Below are positions 26,167 to 34,775 of a DNA stretch of 64,000 bases, one piece after another. The position numbers and the translations under genes were made by a program. The stretch's first letter is position 1. Each line of letters opens with the position of its first letter. The notes beneath the pieces were generated by a model. It did no database searches, had not been told where the DNA came from, and was given only the letters and a program-made list of their open reading frames with translations. The stretch comes from Didemnitutus sp041906465 (lineage in GTDB: Bacteria > Verrucomicrobiota > Verrucomicrobiia > Opitutales > Opitutaceae), in contig JAYRJE010000002.1 in NCBI GenBank assembly GCA_041906465.1, forward strand, positions 62,001 through 126,000, given 5' to 3'.

Positions 26167-26976
26167 ATGTCGTCCCGTCCGCATCATTCCAAAGTCACCG
26201 TCGAGGATCTGCTGCGTCTGAAACGCGCCGAGCGCCCGGACGCAGAGTTTTGGAGCAAATTTGAAGTTGAGCTCCGCCAGAAGCAGCTCGCCGCGCTCGT
26301 CGAGCGTCGCCCGTGGTGGCAGAGCATTCCGCTCCTGCTCAATCGGCGCGTTTATCTGCCGGTCGGCGCGACGGCCGCCCTGGCGTTCACGCTCGTTTCG
26401 CTCCGTCACGTGTCCACGCCGGTTGCCGACGTTGCGCCCGTCGAGCAAGCGAGCGGGGCGATTGTTGCCTCCTCCGTCACCGAGCCGCGCCATGACATGG
26501 TGGCGAGCGTCGAGTCGAGCCAGCCTCGCGTGGCGAAAGTCGCCGCTGTCGCCGATGAGCCGCAGGCCGTCGCCGAAGTGCAACTCTCCGACCGGCTGCC
26601 CTCGCAAAGCGGACTCACTCCGTGGAGTGCCCCGAGGGCCGAGGAAACGCCTTCCGCTCGCTCGATCGCCGCGAATCTCGCGCGACTCGAGGAATCGGAG
26701 CCCGATCTCGCTCGTGCTCTCCTCAACCGTCTCGGCGCCGCTCCGGTGGAAGCCGAAGACGTTGCCGCGCGCACGACGGAACTCGCCGGTGTCGCCGCCG
26801 TTTCGTCGCGCCGCAGCCGCCTGCTCGCCGCGATGGGCGACCGTCAGTTCACGCCCGATCCGTCCGCTCCTGAAGTCGTCCGCGAGCGCCTCGCGCGTCG
26901 CCTCGGCGACACCGATTACGGCAGCGGCTGGACTCGCGTCGGCCTGAAGGCCGACCGCGTCTCGCTCAAGTTCTGA
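26167..26976 (+). CDS. Hypothetical single-pass membrane protein, candidate anti-sigma partner
   Basis: A 269-aa protein. The N-terminal ~55 residues are charged and cytoplasmic-like (VEDLLRLKRAERPDAEFWSKFEVELRQKQ), then one helix at about 59-79 (VYLPVGATAALAFTLVSLRH), then a low-complexity extracytoplasmic part. The layout fits an anti-sigma factor for the gene just upstream, but no zinc-binding ZAS motif (HxxxCxxC) is present, so the role is inference from position. A terminator follows. Confidence 0.7.
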   Translation: MSSRPHHSKVTVEDLLRLKRAERPDAEFWSKFEVELRQKQLAALVERRPWWQSIPLLLNRRVYLPVGATAALAFTLVSLRHVSTPVADVAPVEQASGAIVASSVTEPRHDMVASVESSQPRVAKVAAVADEPQAVAEVQLSDRLPSQSGLTPWSAPRAEETPSARSIAANLARLEESEPDLARALLNRLGAAPVEAEDVAARTTELAGVAAVSSRRSRLLAAMGDRQFTPDPSAPEVVRERLARRLGDTDYGSGWTRVGLKADRVSLKF

Positions 26977-27000
26977 GCGACGCAGCGCCTCCCACGGCAG

Positions 27001-27030
27001 GGCCGGTCTTCGACCGGCCTTTTTTATTTT
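27001..27030 (+). terminator. Rho-independent terminator
   Basis: GGCCGGT (27001-27007) pairs with ACCGGCC (27013-27019), followed by TTTTTTATTTT. A second hairpin, CCGCCGG with CCGGCGG, lies at about 27031-27052. The gap to 27188 otherwise shows nothing but presumably holds the fumC promoter. Confidence 0.85.
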
Positions 27031-27188
27031 CCGCCGGAGGCTGAGCCGGCGGCTTTCCGTGGAAGCCATCGTGAGACGGCTGGCGAAAATGGCGCGAGCT
27101 CGCTTTCTGCCGCGGTTCACCGTGTCTGACTGCCGCAGCCAGCCTTTTCGTTTTTGCGAACGGCGTCTGCACACCTAGCTTCCGCCGC

Positions 27189-28598
27189 ATGAGAACCGAA
27201 CGCGATTCGATGGGAGAGATGGCTGTGCCGGACGACGCGCTTTACGGCGCCTCCACGCAGCGGGCCGTGCTCAACTTCCCCGTCAGCGGCCGCCCGTTGC
27301 CCGCCGCGTTCATTCGCGCGCTCGGCCTCGTCAAATGGGCCTGCACGCGCGCCAACACCGATCTCGGCCTCCTGCCGTCCGAAAAGGCGCGGCTCATCGA
27401 ACAGGCCGCGCTCGAGATCGCCGACGGCCAACACGCGACGCATTTCCCGATCGACGTTTTTCAGACCGGCTCGGCCACCTCGACGAACATGAACGCCAAC
27501 GAGGTGATCGCCCACCGCGCCGGCCAGCTCGCGGGCCTGTCGACCGACGCGAAAAAGCCGCTGCACCCGAATGACGACGTCAATCTCGGCCAGTCGTCGA
27601 ACGACGTCATCCCCACGACGCTGCATGTCTCGGTCGCGCTGGCGTTGCACCGCGACCTCGCGCCCGCGCTCGATGCGCTCGCGGCCGAACTCGATCGCAA
27701 GGCTGCGGCGTGGCAGAGCGTCGTGAAGATCGGGCGCACGCACTTGATGGACGCCACGCCGCTCACGCTCGGCCAGGAATTTTCCGGCTACGCCACGCAG
27801 GCGCACAAAGCCGCTGAGCGTGCCCGCCGGGCCGTGCTCGTGCTGAGCGAACTCGCGATCGGTGGCACTGCGGTCGGCACCGGCATCAACACGCACGTCG
27901 AATTCGGCGCGCGCGTCGCGCGCCTGCTCAACGAGCGCACCGGACTGAACTTTCGCGAAGCGCAGAATCATTTCGAGGCGCAAGGTGCCCGCGACGATTG
28001 CGTCGAAGCCGCCGGCCAACTCGCCGCCATCGCCGCCGCACTCACCAAGATTGCCAACGACCTCCGCCTCCTCGGCTCCGGCCCCCGCGCCGGTTTCGCG
28101 GAGATCAAGCTCCCCGCAACCCAGCCCGGCTCCTCGATCATGCCGGGCAAAGTGAACCCGGTGATGAGCGAGATGCTCGTGCAGGTCTGCCTCTACACGC
28201 AGGGCCTGACGCAGACGATCCAGCTCGCGGGCCGCGATGGGCACTTCGAGCTGAACGTCACGCTGCCGCTCATGGCGCACTGTTTCCACGAGGCGATCAC
28301 GTGCCTCACCAACGCGACGCGCACGTTCACCGCGAAGTGCGTCGTCGGCCTCGAAGCTGATCCGGCCCGCTGCCGTGCACTCGTCGATCGTTCGCTGATG
28401 CTCGTCACCGCGCTCAATCCGCACATCGGCTACGACGCCGCGGCGGCGATCGCGAAGGAGGCTTACGTGTCCGGCCGCACGCTGCGCGAGCTCGTGCTCG
28501 AGCAAAAGCTGATGGATGCCGCCGCGCTCGACCACGCGCTCGATCCGCTCGCGATGACGCAGCCCGGTGCGAGTTCGCCCGGCGCCGGCGGCGGCTAA
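27189..28598 (+). CDS. fumC: Class II fumarate hydratase
   Basis: A 469-aa enzyme interconverting fumarate and malate without a metal cofactor. The family features are plain: TGSATSTNMNANEVIAHRA, PNDDVNLGQSSNDVIPT, and the superfamily signature GSSIMPGKVNPVMSEM with the catalytic loop. Length is typical (about 460-470). Aspartase is the main alternative, but the GSATSTNMN and KIGRTHLMDATP segments favour fumarase. Its stop overlaps a possible ATG of the YjbQ gene (TAATG). A class I fumarase lies 1.1 kb downstream on the other strand. Confidence 0.92.
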   Translation: MRTERDSMGEMAVPDDALYGASTQRAVLNFPVSGRPLPAAFIRALGLVKWACTRANTDLGLLPSEKARLIEQAALEIADGQHATHFPIDVFQTGSATSTNMNANEVIAHRAGQLAGLSTDAKKPLHPNDDVNLGQSSNDVIPTTLHVSVALALHRDLAPALDALAAELDRKAAAWQSVVKIGRTHLMDATPLTLGQEFSGYATQAHKAAERARRAVLVLSELAIGGTAVGTGINTHVEFGARVARLLNERTGLNFREAQNHFEAQGARDDCVEAAGQLAAIAAALTKIANDLRLLGSGPRAGFAEIKLPATQPGSSIMPGKVNPVMSEMLVQVCLYTQGLTQTIQLAGRDGHFELNVTLPLMAHCFHEAITCLTNATRTFTAKCVVGLEADPARCRALVDRSLMLVTALNPHIGYDAAAAIAKEAYVSGRTLRELVLEQKLMDAAALDHALDPLAMTQPGASSPGAGGG

Positions 28599-28627
28599 TG
28601 TCGTGGAGCGCCGCCCTCCAATTTCCG

Positions 28628-29050
28628 ATGTCCTCGCTTCACCAAGCCACTCTCACGCTCCGCACGTCCGGCCAGGGCACGCACGAGATCACGGACGAAA
28701 TCGCGCGCGAACTCTCGCGTAGCGGTCTGCAGCGCGGCGTCGCCACGGTCTTTTGCCAGCACACCAGTGCAAGTCTCGTGATCATGGAAAACGCCGATCC
28801 GTCCGCGCGCCGCGACCTCGAAGCTTGGCTTAACCGTCTCGTGCCGGAGAACGACCGGCACTTCACGCACACGCTCGAGGGGGCGGACGATATGCCGAGC
28901 CACATCAAGATGGCCTTGACCCGCACGAGCGAGCAGGTGCCGTTCGCCGAGGGGCAGTTGCTGCTCGGCACGTGGCAGGGCGTTTTTCTTTGGGAACACC
29001 GGCGCGCGCCGCATACGCGCAAGGTCATCGTGACGTTCGTGGGCGAGTGA
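28628..29050 (+). CDS. YjbQ-family protein (UPF0047)
   Basis: A 140-aa protein of the YjbQ/UPF0047 family, reported to have secondary thiamine-phosphate synthase activity; the physiological role is uncertain. Family motifs: FCQHTSASLVIMENADPSAR, the DMPSHIKMAL histidine motif, GTWQGVFLWEHR. The start at 28628 gives the normal family length; an ATG at 28598, overlapping the fumC stop, would add ten residues and would imply translational coupling. Confidence 0.9.
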   Translation: MSSLHQATLTLRTSGQGTHEITDEIARELSRSGLQRGVATVFCQHTSASLVIMENADPSARRDLEAWLNRLVPENDRHFTHTLEGADDMPSHIKMALTRTSEQVPFAEGQLLLGTWQGVFLWEHRRAPHTRKVIVTFVGE

Positions 29051-29138
29051 GCGGGCGCTTGACCCGCGCGCGTTGCTCCGCTGACGTAGTGGCGGATGTT
29101 GCTCTCGGATATTGTCTGACCAGCCACTGGCTGAGCAC

Positions 29139-29165
29139 CGGCCGCGTTTCGCGGCGGGCTTTTTA
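29139..29165 (+). terminator. Terminator after the YjbQ gene
   Basis: GCCGC (29141-29145) pairs with GCGGC (29151-29155) with flanking G:C pairs, followed by GGGCTTTTTATTA. It lies about 90 bp beyond the YjbQ stop. The intervening sequence shows no open frame of note. Confidence 0.65.
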
Positions 29166-29270
29166 TTAATCCCGGCAGCCAGCGCCCAGCGGCGCTTCGC
29201 CGGTCCAGCCAGTGTGATGCGGCCCGCGCGATCGCGGGATGAATCTCTCCCTCGCCGGGATTCGCATCCC

Positions 29271-29633
29271 ATGTCAGACCACTACCGTTTCTCTCCGCCC
29301 GAATGTCGCGGCGCGAAGCTCTCCTATCTCAAATGCCGCCACTGCGGCGGCGAGTTCTCCCTCGACGCGCCCGGCACGCGCCACCGCAACCACTGTCCGT
29401 GGTGCCTGTGGAGCGTGCATCTCGACAACAAGCCCGGTGACCGCGCCGCCGACTGCGGCGGTGGCATGGAGCCGATCGCCATTCATGCCGCGACGGACGG
29501 CGAGTGGCTGCTCGTGCACCAGTGCAAGTCGTGCTTCACCGTCCACGTGAACCGCATTGCCGGTGACGACAGCGAACGCGAGTTGCTCGCGCTCGCCGTG
29601 CGACCGCTGCGGAATGCGCCGTTCCCGATCTGA
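29271..29633 (+). CDS. RNHCP-domain zinc-ribbon protein
   Basis: A 120-aa protein with CRHCGGEFS (CxxC), then RHRNHCPWCLWSVH, which contains the R-N-H-C-P string that names the family, and a final CKSCFTVHVNR. Four to six cysteines in CxxC pairs indicate zinc binding. No biochemical function is established for the family. The ATG at 29271 begins the conserved part; the frame upstream is open but lacks a plausible start. Monocistronic. Confidence 0.85.
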   Translation: MSDHYRFSPPECRGAKLSYLKCRHCGGEFSLDAPGTRHRNHCPWCLWSVHLDNKPGDRAADCGGGMEPIAIHAATDGEWLLVHQCKSCFTVHVNRIAGDDSERELLALAVRPLRNAPFPI

Positions 29634-29680
29634 GCCCGGCTGGCGTCAGTCTCGCTGGCGCCGGCACGGTTTCCTTTCGC

Positions 29681-31318
29681 TCAATGCGGCGCGCAGATGC
29701 CGCAGTTCTGGACGAAGAAGTCGTTGCCCTTGTCGTCGACGAGGATGAACGCCGGGAAGTCCTGCACCTCGATCTTCCACACGGCTTCCATGCCGAGTTC
29801 GGGATATTCGTGCACTTCGACCTTCTTGATCGAGTCCTGCGCGAGAATCGCTGCCGGGCCGCCGATGCTGCCGAGGTAGAAGCCACCATGTTTCTGGCAG
29901 GCGTCGGTGACCTGCTTCGAGCGGTTGCCCTTGGCGAGCATCACCATCGAGCCACCGAGCGACTGGAAGAGATCGACGTAGCTGTCCATGCGTCCGGCCG
30001 TCGTCGGACCAAACGACCCCGAGGCGTAACCGGCGGGCGTTTTGGCCGGGCCGGCGTAGTAAACCGGATGATCCTTGAAATACTGCGGCAAACCCTGGCC
30101 GGCATCGACGCGCTCCTTCAGCTTCGCGTGCGCGATGTCGCGCGCGACGATCATGGGGCCGTTCAGCAATACGCGCGTGGTGACGGGAAGCTTGGAGAGC
30201 TCGGCGCGGATTTTTTCCATCGGCTGGTTCAGGTCGATGCGCACGGCGCTGTCGTCCTTGAAGGTCCGCATCTCGGCCGGAATGTAGCGGCCGGGGTTCG
30301 TCTCCATCTGTTCGAGGAAGACGCCGTCCCTGGTGATCTTCGCCTTGATGTTGCGGTCGGCGCTGCACGACACGCCCATGCCGACGGGGCAGCTCGCGCC
30401 GTGGCGCGGCAGGCGGATGATGCGGACATCGAGGGCGAAATATTTGCCGCCAAACTGCGCGCCCACGCCGCTTTGTTGCGCGAGCTTGAGGACCTTGGCT
30501 TCCATCTCGAGGTCGCGGAAGGCGCGGCCATGCGCGTCGCCGGTGGTCGGCAGCGTGTCGTAGTATTTCGTCGAGGCGAGCTTCACGGTCTTGAGGCACG
30601 TCTCCGCGCTCGTGCCGCCGATGACGAACGCGAGGTGATACGGCGGGCACGCGGCGGTGCCGAGCAGCTGCATCTTGTCGACGATGAATTTCTCCAGGCT
30701 CTTCGGATTGAGCAGCGCTTTGGTCTCTTGGAAGAGGAACGTTTTGTTGGCCGAGCCGCCGCCCTTCGCGACGAACAGCAGGTCGTATTTCGCGCCCTCG
30801 GTGGCGTAGAGGTCGATTTGTGCGGGGAGGTTGGTGCCGGTGTTGACCTCCTTGAACATGTCGAGCGCGGCAGTTTGCGAGTAGCGGAGATTCTCTTTCG
30901 TGTAACACTCGTAGACGCCGCGCGAGAGCCACTCCGCGTCGTTCGCGCCGGTCCAGACTTGCTGGCCCTTCTTGCCGAAGACGATGGCGGTGCCGGTATC
31001 CTGGCACATCGGCAGAATGCCGCCCGCGGCGATCTCGGCATTCTTGAGCAGCGTCAGCGCGACGTAGCGGTCGTTGTTCGACGCCTCGGGATCCTTCAAA
31101 ATCGCGGCGACCTGCTCGACGTGCTTCGTGCGGAGAAAAAAGCTGGCGTCGTGCAGCGCCTCGCGCGCGACGTAGGCCAGCGTTTCCGGCGTAATTTTCA
31201 GAATCTCTTTGCCCTCGAAGGTGGCGATCGAGACGCCCTCCTTCGTAAGCAAGCGATACTGGGTATCGTCGGGGCCGTGAGCGAAGGTATCGGAGTAGGT
31301 GAAGGCAGGCGTAGCCAT
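29681..31318 (-). CDS. Class I (iron-sulphur) fumarate hydratase
   Basis: A 545-aa 4Fe-4S fumarase of the single-chain FumA/FumB type. Counting from MATPAF, the cluster cysteines fall at 105 (LPMCQDTG), 224 (TAACPPYH) and 318 (GVSCSAD), the same positions as in E. coli FumA (548 aa). The N-terminal alpha and C-terminal beta domains are both present, the latter with SFGPTTAGRMD. The start at 31318 is preferred to the upstream 31372. Oxygen-sensitive members of this family are often paired with a stable class II enzyme, and fumC is indeed at 27189-28598. Confidence 0.94.
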   Translation of the reverse strand: MATPAFTYSDTFAHGPDDTQYRLLTKEGVSIATFEGKEILKITPETLAYVAREALHDASFFLRTKHVEQVAAILKDPEASNNDRYVALTLLKNAEIAAGGILPMCQDTGTAIVFGKKGQQVWTGANDAEWLSRGVYECYTKENLRYSQTAALDMFKEVNTGTNLPAQIDLYATEGAKYDLLFVAKGGGSANKTFLFQETKALLNPKSLEKFIVDKMQLLGTAACPPYHLAFVIGGTSAETCLKTVKLASTKYYDTLPTTGDAHGRAFRDLEMEAKVLKLAQQSGVGAQFGGKYFALDVRIIRLPRHGASCPVGMGVSCSADRNIKAKITRDGVFLEQMETNPGRYIPAEMRTFKDDSAVRIDLNQPMEKIRAELSKLPVTTRVLLNGPMIVARDIAHAKLKERVDAGQGLPQYFKDHPVYYAGPAKTPAGYASGSFGPTTAGRMDSYVDLFQSLGGSMVMLAKGNRSKQVTDACQKHGGFYLGSIGGPAAILAQDSIKKVEVHEYPELGMEAVWKIEVQDFPAFILVDDKGNDFFVQNCGICAPH

Positions 31319-31489
31319 GGCCGCGCAGCGTAGGGAAGGGCGGCGCGAGCACAAGGCGCCGCCGTGTGGCATCTCGCACCTATAAACCGTGTGCGTCGCC
31401 GCGTCAGAGAAACTTCATCCCGGAGCACGATCACTGCACAAATCCCTGTAAGGAATCGGCCGGGGCGGTATCTAACTCCGCAACCCACC

Positions 31490-32011
31490 ATGCACGAGAC
31501 CACGCAGGAACAACGATTCGCCGACTGGCTGCGCGACCACGCCGCCATCGTGCATCACGTCGTGCATGCTTTCGCGGCCGGCGACGACCGCAACGACCTG
31601 CGGCAGGAAATCCTGCTGAGCCTCTGGCGCGCCGCGCCGGCGTTCCGCGACGGAAGCGCGCCGTCGACGTTCATCTATCGCGTCGCCCACAACGCGGCGT
31701 TGCTCTGGTTGCGCGGCGAGCGCAAACACCGCCGCCACGTCGCCGCCGCGCCGGAAATCGGCTGGATGAGCGAACCCGAGACCGCGCGCGCCCGCACCGA
31801 TACGCCGGCCCGGCTCGAGCAGCTCTACGCCGCGCTGCAAACGCTCCCGCCGGTCGACCGCTCCCTGCTGCTGCTCTCCCTTGATGGTCTCAGTTACCGC
31901 GACATCGCCGCGGTGCACGGACTCTCCGAATCGAACGTCGGCGCCCGTCTCACGCGCGCCCGGCAACACCTTTCCCGTCAGCTCAACCTCAACGCTTCCG
32001 ACTCCCCATGA
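31490..32011 (+). CDS. ECF-type RNA polymerase sigma factor
   Basis: A 173-aa group IV sigma factor. Region 2 is DDRNDLRQEILLSLWRAAPAF with FIYRVAHNAALLWLRGERKH; region 4 is LPPVDRSLLLLSLDGLSYRD then LSESNVGARLTRARQHL. The ATG at 31490 is used because the preceding in-frame codons look non-coding. Its stop overlaps by ATGA the start of a membrane-protein gene, a likely regulator of its activity. The 31319-31489 gap must contain promoters for this gene and the divergent fumarase. Confidence 0.9.
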   Translation: MHETTQEQRFADWLRDHAAIVHHVVHAFAAGDDRNDLRQEILLSLWRAAPAFRDGSAPSTFIYRVAHNAALLWLRGERKHRRHVAAAPEIGWMSEPETARARTDTPARLEQLYAALQTLPPVDRSLLLLSLDGLSYRDIAAVHGLSESNVGARLTRARQHLSRQLNLNASDSP

Positions 32012-32619
32012 ACCACGATTCCCTCCACGCACTCTGGCGCTCCGCCGCCAATCAGCCCGATGCCGCCGCCGAGCGCCGCACCGCCGGGCAACTCGCCGCG
32101 CGCTGGCGCCGGCAGCGCCGCTGGCAGGCGCTCTGGCTCGCGTGGACCTTTCTCGCGCTCGCTGGTGCAGCCGCTCTCGCGTTTGTCCAGTGGCGTCGCG
32201 GCGCCGTATCTTTCGGCCTGCAGACGATGCTCATCCCGGTCTTGGGCGTCCCGTGGCTTGCCGCGGTGCATTTCCTGCGTGTGTTTCTGCAACAGGGGAG
32301 GGCGACACCGCAGGCGGGCCAGCCTTTCGCCGAGGTGGTGCGCGCGGCGGCGCAAACCAACACGTCCGAGCGTCAGCGCCTGCGCGTGATCGGCGCCCTT
32401 CTGGTTGCGATGCTGCCGGTGACCGCGCTCGCGGTGTGGCAACTGCATGCAGCGGGCAAGGCCTCGCTTGCACAGGCGTGGTCGATGGCGGCGGTCTTCG
32501 CGCTCGGCCTGGCGCTCGGCCTGACCGCGGTCGTGTGGCGCTATCGCGCACGTCTCCAGCCCGAACAGCGATTGATCGAAGCGCGGCTGCGCGAAATCGC
32601 CAGGGGACCCTCCGTCTGA
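32008..32619 (+). CDS. Membrane protein coupled to the ECF sigma factor
   Basis: A 203-aa protein with about four hydrophobic segments (around residues 45-62, 70-92, 127-147, 155-175) and basic cytoplasmic ends. No recognised domain, and no ZAS motif. Gene overlap with the sigma factor upstream suggests a dedicated anti-sigma or sensor role; this is inference from position only. Confidence 0.7.
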   Translation: MNHDSLHALWRSAANQPDAAAERRTAGQLAARWRRQRRWQALWLAWTFLALAGAAALAFVQWRRGAVSFGLQTMLIPVLGVPWLAAVHFLRVFLQQGRATPQAGQPFAEVVRAAAQTNTSERQRLRVIGALLVAMLPVTALAVWQLHAAGKASLAQAWSMAAVFALGLALGLTAVVWRYRARLQPEQRLIEARLREIARGPSV

Positions 32620-32633
32620 CGCGAGGCGGGCGA

Positions 32634-33626
32634 TCAGAGAATCTTCAGCTTCGGGAGGTCTTGCACGTCGATGTAGCCGACGGGCCGGCCCTCCGCGTCG
32701 AGGGCGAAGAGATCCGAAATCTTGAACTGCTGAAAGAGCTTCAGCGCCTCGACCGCGAGCACGTCGGCGTCGATGGTCTTGCCGCCGCGGGTCATGAATT
32801 GCGCGACGGGTTTTTGCAGGAAATCCGCGCCGCCCTTCAGGGCCGTGCGCCGGAAATCGCCGTCGGTGAAAATGCCCGCAAGTTTGCCGTCGGGGGCCGT
32901 GAGGGCGACGGCGCCTGCCTTCGCTCCCGTCATGGCGAGAATCGCCTCCTGCACAGTGGTCTTCGCCTCGGGCAACAGCGGGCAACCCTCGCCGGTGCGC
33001 ATGATGTCCCGCACCCGCAGCAGCAGCGTCATGCCGAGCGTGCCCGACGGGTGATACTTCGCGAAATCCTCGCGCGTCACGCCGCGCGTCTCGAGCAGCA
33101 CCATGGCGAGCGCATCGCCGAGGCCGAGTGCCGCAGTCGTGCTCGCCGTGGGCGCCAGCGCCAGCGGGCAGGCTTCGCGCGGCGCGCGATAGATGAGCTT
33201 CCGGTCGGCGCCGCGCGCCAGCTCGCTGTCGGGCGCGCCGGTGAGCGCGACGGTTTGGAGACCGAACCGCTCGAACAGCGGCAACAGGCGCAGCATCTCG
33301 TGCGTCGAACCGCTGTTGCTGAGCAGGAATGCCAGGTCGCCCGCCGCGCACAGGCCGAGGTCGCCATGCAGCGCGTTGGTCGGGTCGAGGAAGGCCGAGG
33401 GCACGCCGGTGCTGTTGAACGTGCCGGTGAGTTTCTGCGCGATGTGCGCGGATTTGCCGATGCCGGTGAAAATCAGTTTTCGGCCGGCCGCGACGGTCGC
33501 TTCCACGGCGCGCACGACGTCCACGAAATCGCCGTTCAGGATTTCCGCCGTGGCGTCGAGGGCTTCGCGCTCGATCGCGAGACATTGGCGGGCCTTGGCG
33601 AGAATCGTGGGGGCGTCGAGTGGCAT
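32634..33626 (-). CDS. kdsD: D-arabinose 5-phosphate isomerase (KpsF/GutQ family)
   Basis: A 330-aa protein. An N-terminal SIS domain (residues about 40-180; GRKLIFTGIGKSAHIAQKLT, FLLSNSGSTHEMLRLLP) is followed by two CBS domains (about 205-330). It converts ribulose 5-phosphate to arabinose 5-phosphate, the first step of Kdo synthesis for lipopolysaccharide, supporting a Gram-negative envelope. Length matches KdsD (about 328). The gene is divergent from the LysM lipoprotein. Confidence 0.92.
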   Translation of the reverse strand: MPLDAPTILAKARQCLAIEREALDATAEILNGDFVDVVRAVEATVAAGRKLIFTGIGKSAHIAQKLTGTFNSTGVPSAFLDPTNALHGDLGLCAAGDLAFLLSNSGSTHEMLRLLPLFERFGLQTVALTGAPDSELARGADRKLIYRAPREACPLALAPTASTTAALGLGDALAMVLLETRGVTREDFAKYHPSGTLGMTLLLRVRDIMRTGEGCPLLPEAKTTVQEAILAMTGAKAGAVALTAPDGKLAGIFTDGDFRRTALKGGADFLQKPVAQFMTRGGKTIDADVLAVEALKLFQQFKISDLFALDAEGRPVGYIDVQDLPKLKIL

Positions 33627-33695
33627 CTGAACTTGTATTGGGGGAAACCGGGCGCAAACCTACGAGCCACTTCCGCTCGTTCAATCCCTTTCCCC

Positions 33696-34604
33696 GTGGC
33701 TCGCGCCTCCGCCAACCTCCGCCATTGCCTGCTGCCGCTCGTCGCGGCGGCCTGGCTCGCGCTCGCGCTCGCGGGGTGTGGCGACGGTGGCCGCCAGTCC
33801 TACGCCACGGAGGCGGACGAACCGTATTATCGGCAGGCCGAACAGATGAAGCGTGCCGGTCGCCAGCAGGAGGCGCTCTCGGCTTACCTCAAGGTCATCG
33901 AAAAGCGCGGCGACGACGCGCCCGAGTCCCATCTCGAAGCCGGCCTGGTCTACGCGCAGCACATCCGCGATCCGATCGCCGCGATCTACCATTTCCGCAA
34001 ATACCTCTCCCTGCGTCCGAACAGCGCGCAGGCGCCGCTCGTGCGGCAGCGCATCGATGCGGCGATCCGCGATTTCGCGCGCACGCTCCCGGCGCAGCCG
34101 CTCGACACCCAGGTGCAGCGCGTGGATCTGATCGCGGCGATGGATAAGCTGAAGCTCGAGAACGATCTCTTGAAGCAGCAGGTCGCCGATTTGCAGGCCG
34201 GACGGCAGCCGAGCGTGGGCCTCGCGCCGAAGGAGCCCGTGAGCGAACCCGTGGTCAACGCCGCGCCGAGCCCGTCGGCTCCGGCGGGCGCCGGCAACAA
34301 TTTCGCCATCAATCTCGACCGTCTGCCTACGGTGCGCACGCGGCCCACCCCGACTCGCGCCGAGCCGCCCGGGTCCGCGCCTACGACGCGTCCGGCGTCC
34401 ACCGCGCAGAAGCAAGCGCAGACCCCGCCACCGGCGCGCGGTGCGCGCACGCACACGGTCACCAAGGGCGATACCTTGATGAGCCTGGCGCTACGTTACT
34501 ACGGCACGCGTTCGCGGTGGCGCGATATCTACCAAGCCAATCGCGGTTCGATGAAGAGCGAGGGTGATATCCGCATCGGGATGCAGCTCGCGATCCCACC
34601 CTGA
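33696..34604 (+). CDS. LysM-domain lipoprotein with TPR-like region
   Basis: A 302-aa protein from a GTG start. The signal ends LALALAGCGDG, a lipobox with the modified cysteine. Residues about 45-125 form TPR-like helices (YYRQAEQMKRAGRQQEALSA), followed by a short coiled coil, a Pro/Ala/Thr-rich spacer and a C-terminal LysM (THTVTKGDTLMSLALRYYG...GMQLAIPP). It is probably an outer- or inner-membrane lipoprotein that binds peptidoglycan. The GTG was chosen because it alone gives a complete lipoprotein signal; no ATG is suitably placed. Confidence 0.82.
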   Translation: MARASANLRHCLLPLVAAAWLALALAGCGDGGRQSYATEADEPYYRQAEQMKRAGRQQEALSAYLKVIEKRGDDAPESHLEAGLVYAQHIRDPIAAIYHFRKYLSLRPNSAQAPLVRQRIDAAIRDFARTLPAQPLDTQVQRVDLIAAMDKLKLENDLLKQQVADLQAGRQPSVGLAPKEPVSEPVVNAAPSPSAPAGAGNNFAINLDRLPTVRTRPTPTRAEPPGSAPTTRPASTAQKQAQTPPPARGARTHTVTKGDTLMSLALRYYGTRSRWRDIYQANRGSMKSEGDIRIGMQLAIPP

Positions 34605-34620
34605 GCGGGTGCCGCAGCGT

Positions 34621-34699
34621 GGTAGGTGGCGCGCTGGTGCGCCACGTCGGCCGCGATCGCGAGGAAGGCGACGGGTTGCGCGCAAGCGCGCCACCTACC
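34621..34699. repeat. Intergenic inverted repeat (REP-like)
   Basis: GGTAGGTGGCGCGCT (34621-34635) is perfectly inverted at 34685-34699. The left arm also folds alone (GTGGCGC with GCGCCAC). The right part, 34675-34698, recurs in reverse complement at 23695-23718 with one mismatch. The element fills the gap between the LysM and aminotransferase genes. Confidence 0.7.
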
Positions 34700-34775
34700 T
34701 CGCTGGTGACCTTCACTATCGTATGGCGCACTTTTGAGCTTACAGCGCGGCGTCGGCTGATTACCGCTCTGCGCC

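Noticed and set aside
29051..29270. A possible small RNA between the YjbQ and RNHCP genes
   Set aside because: A terminator-like hairpin is present, but no promoter or conserved structure supports an independent RNA.
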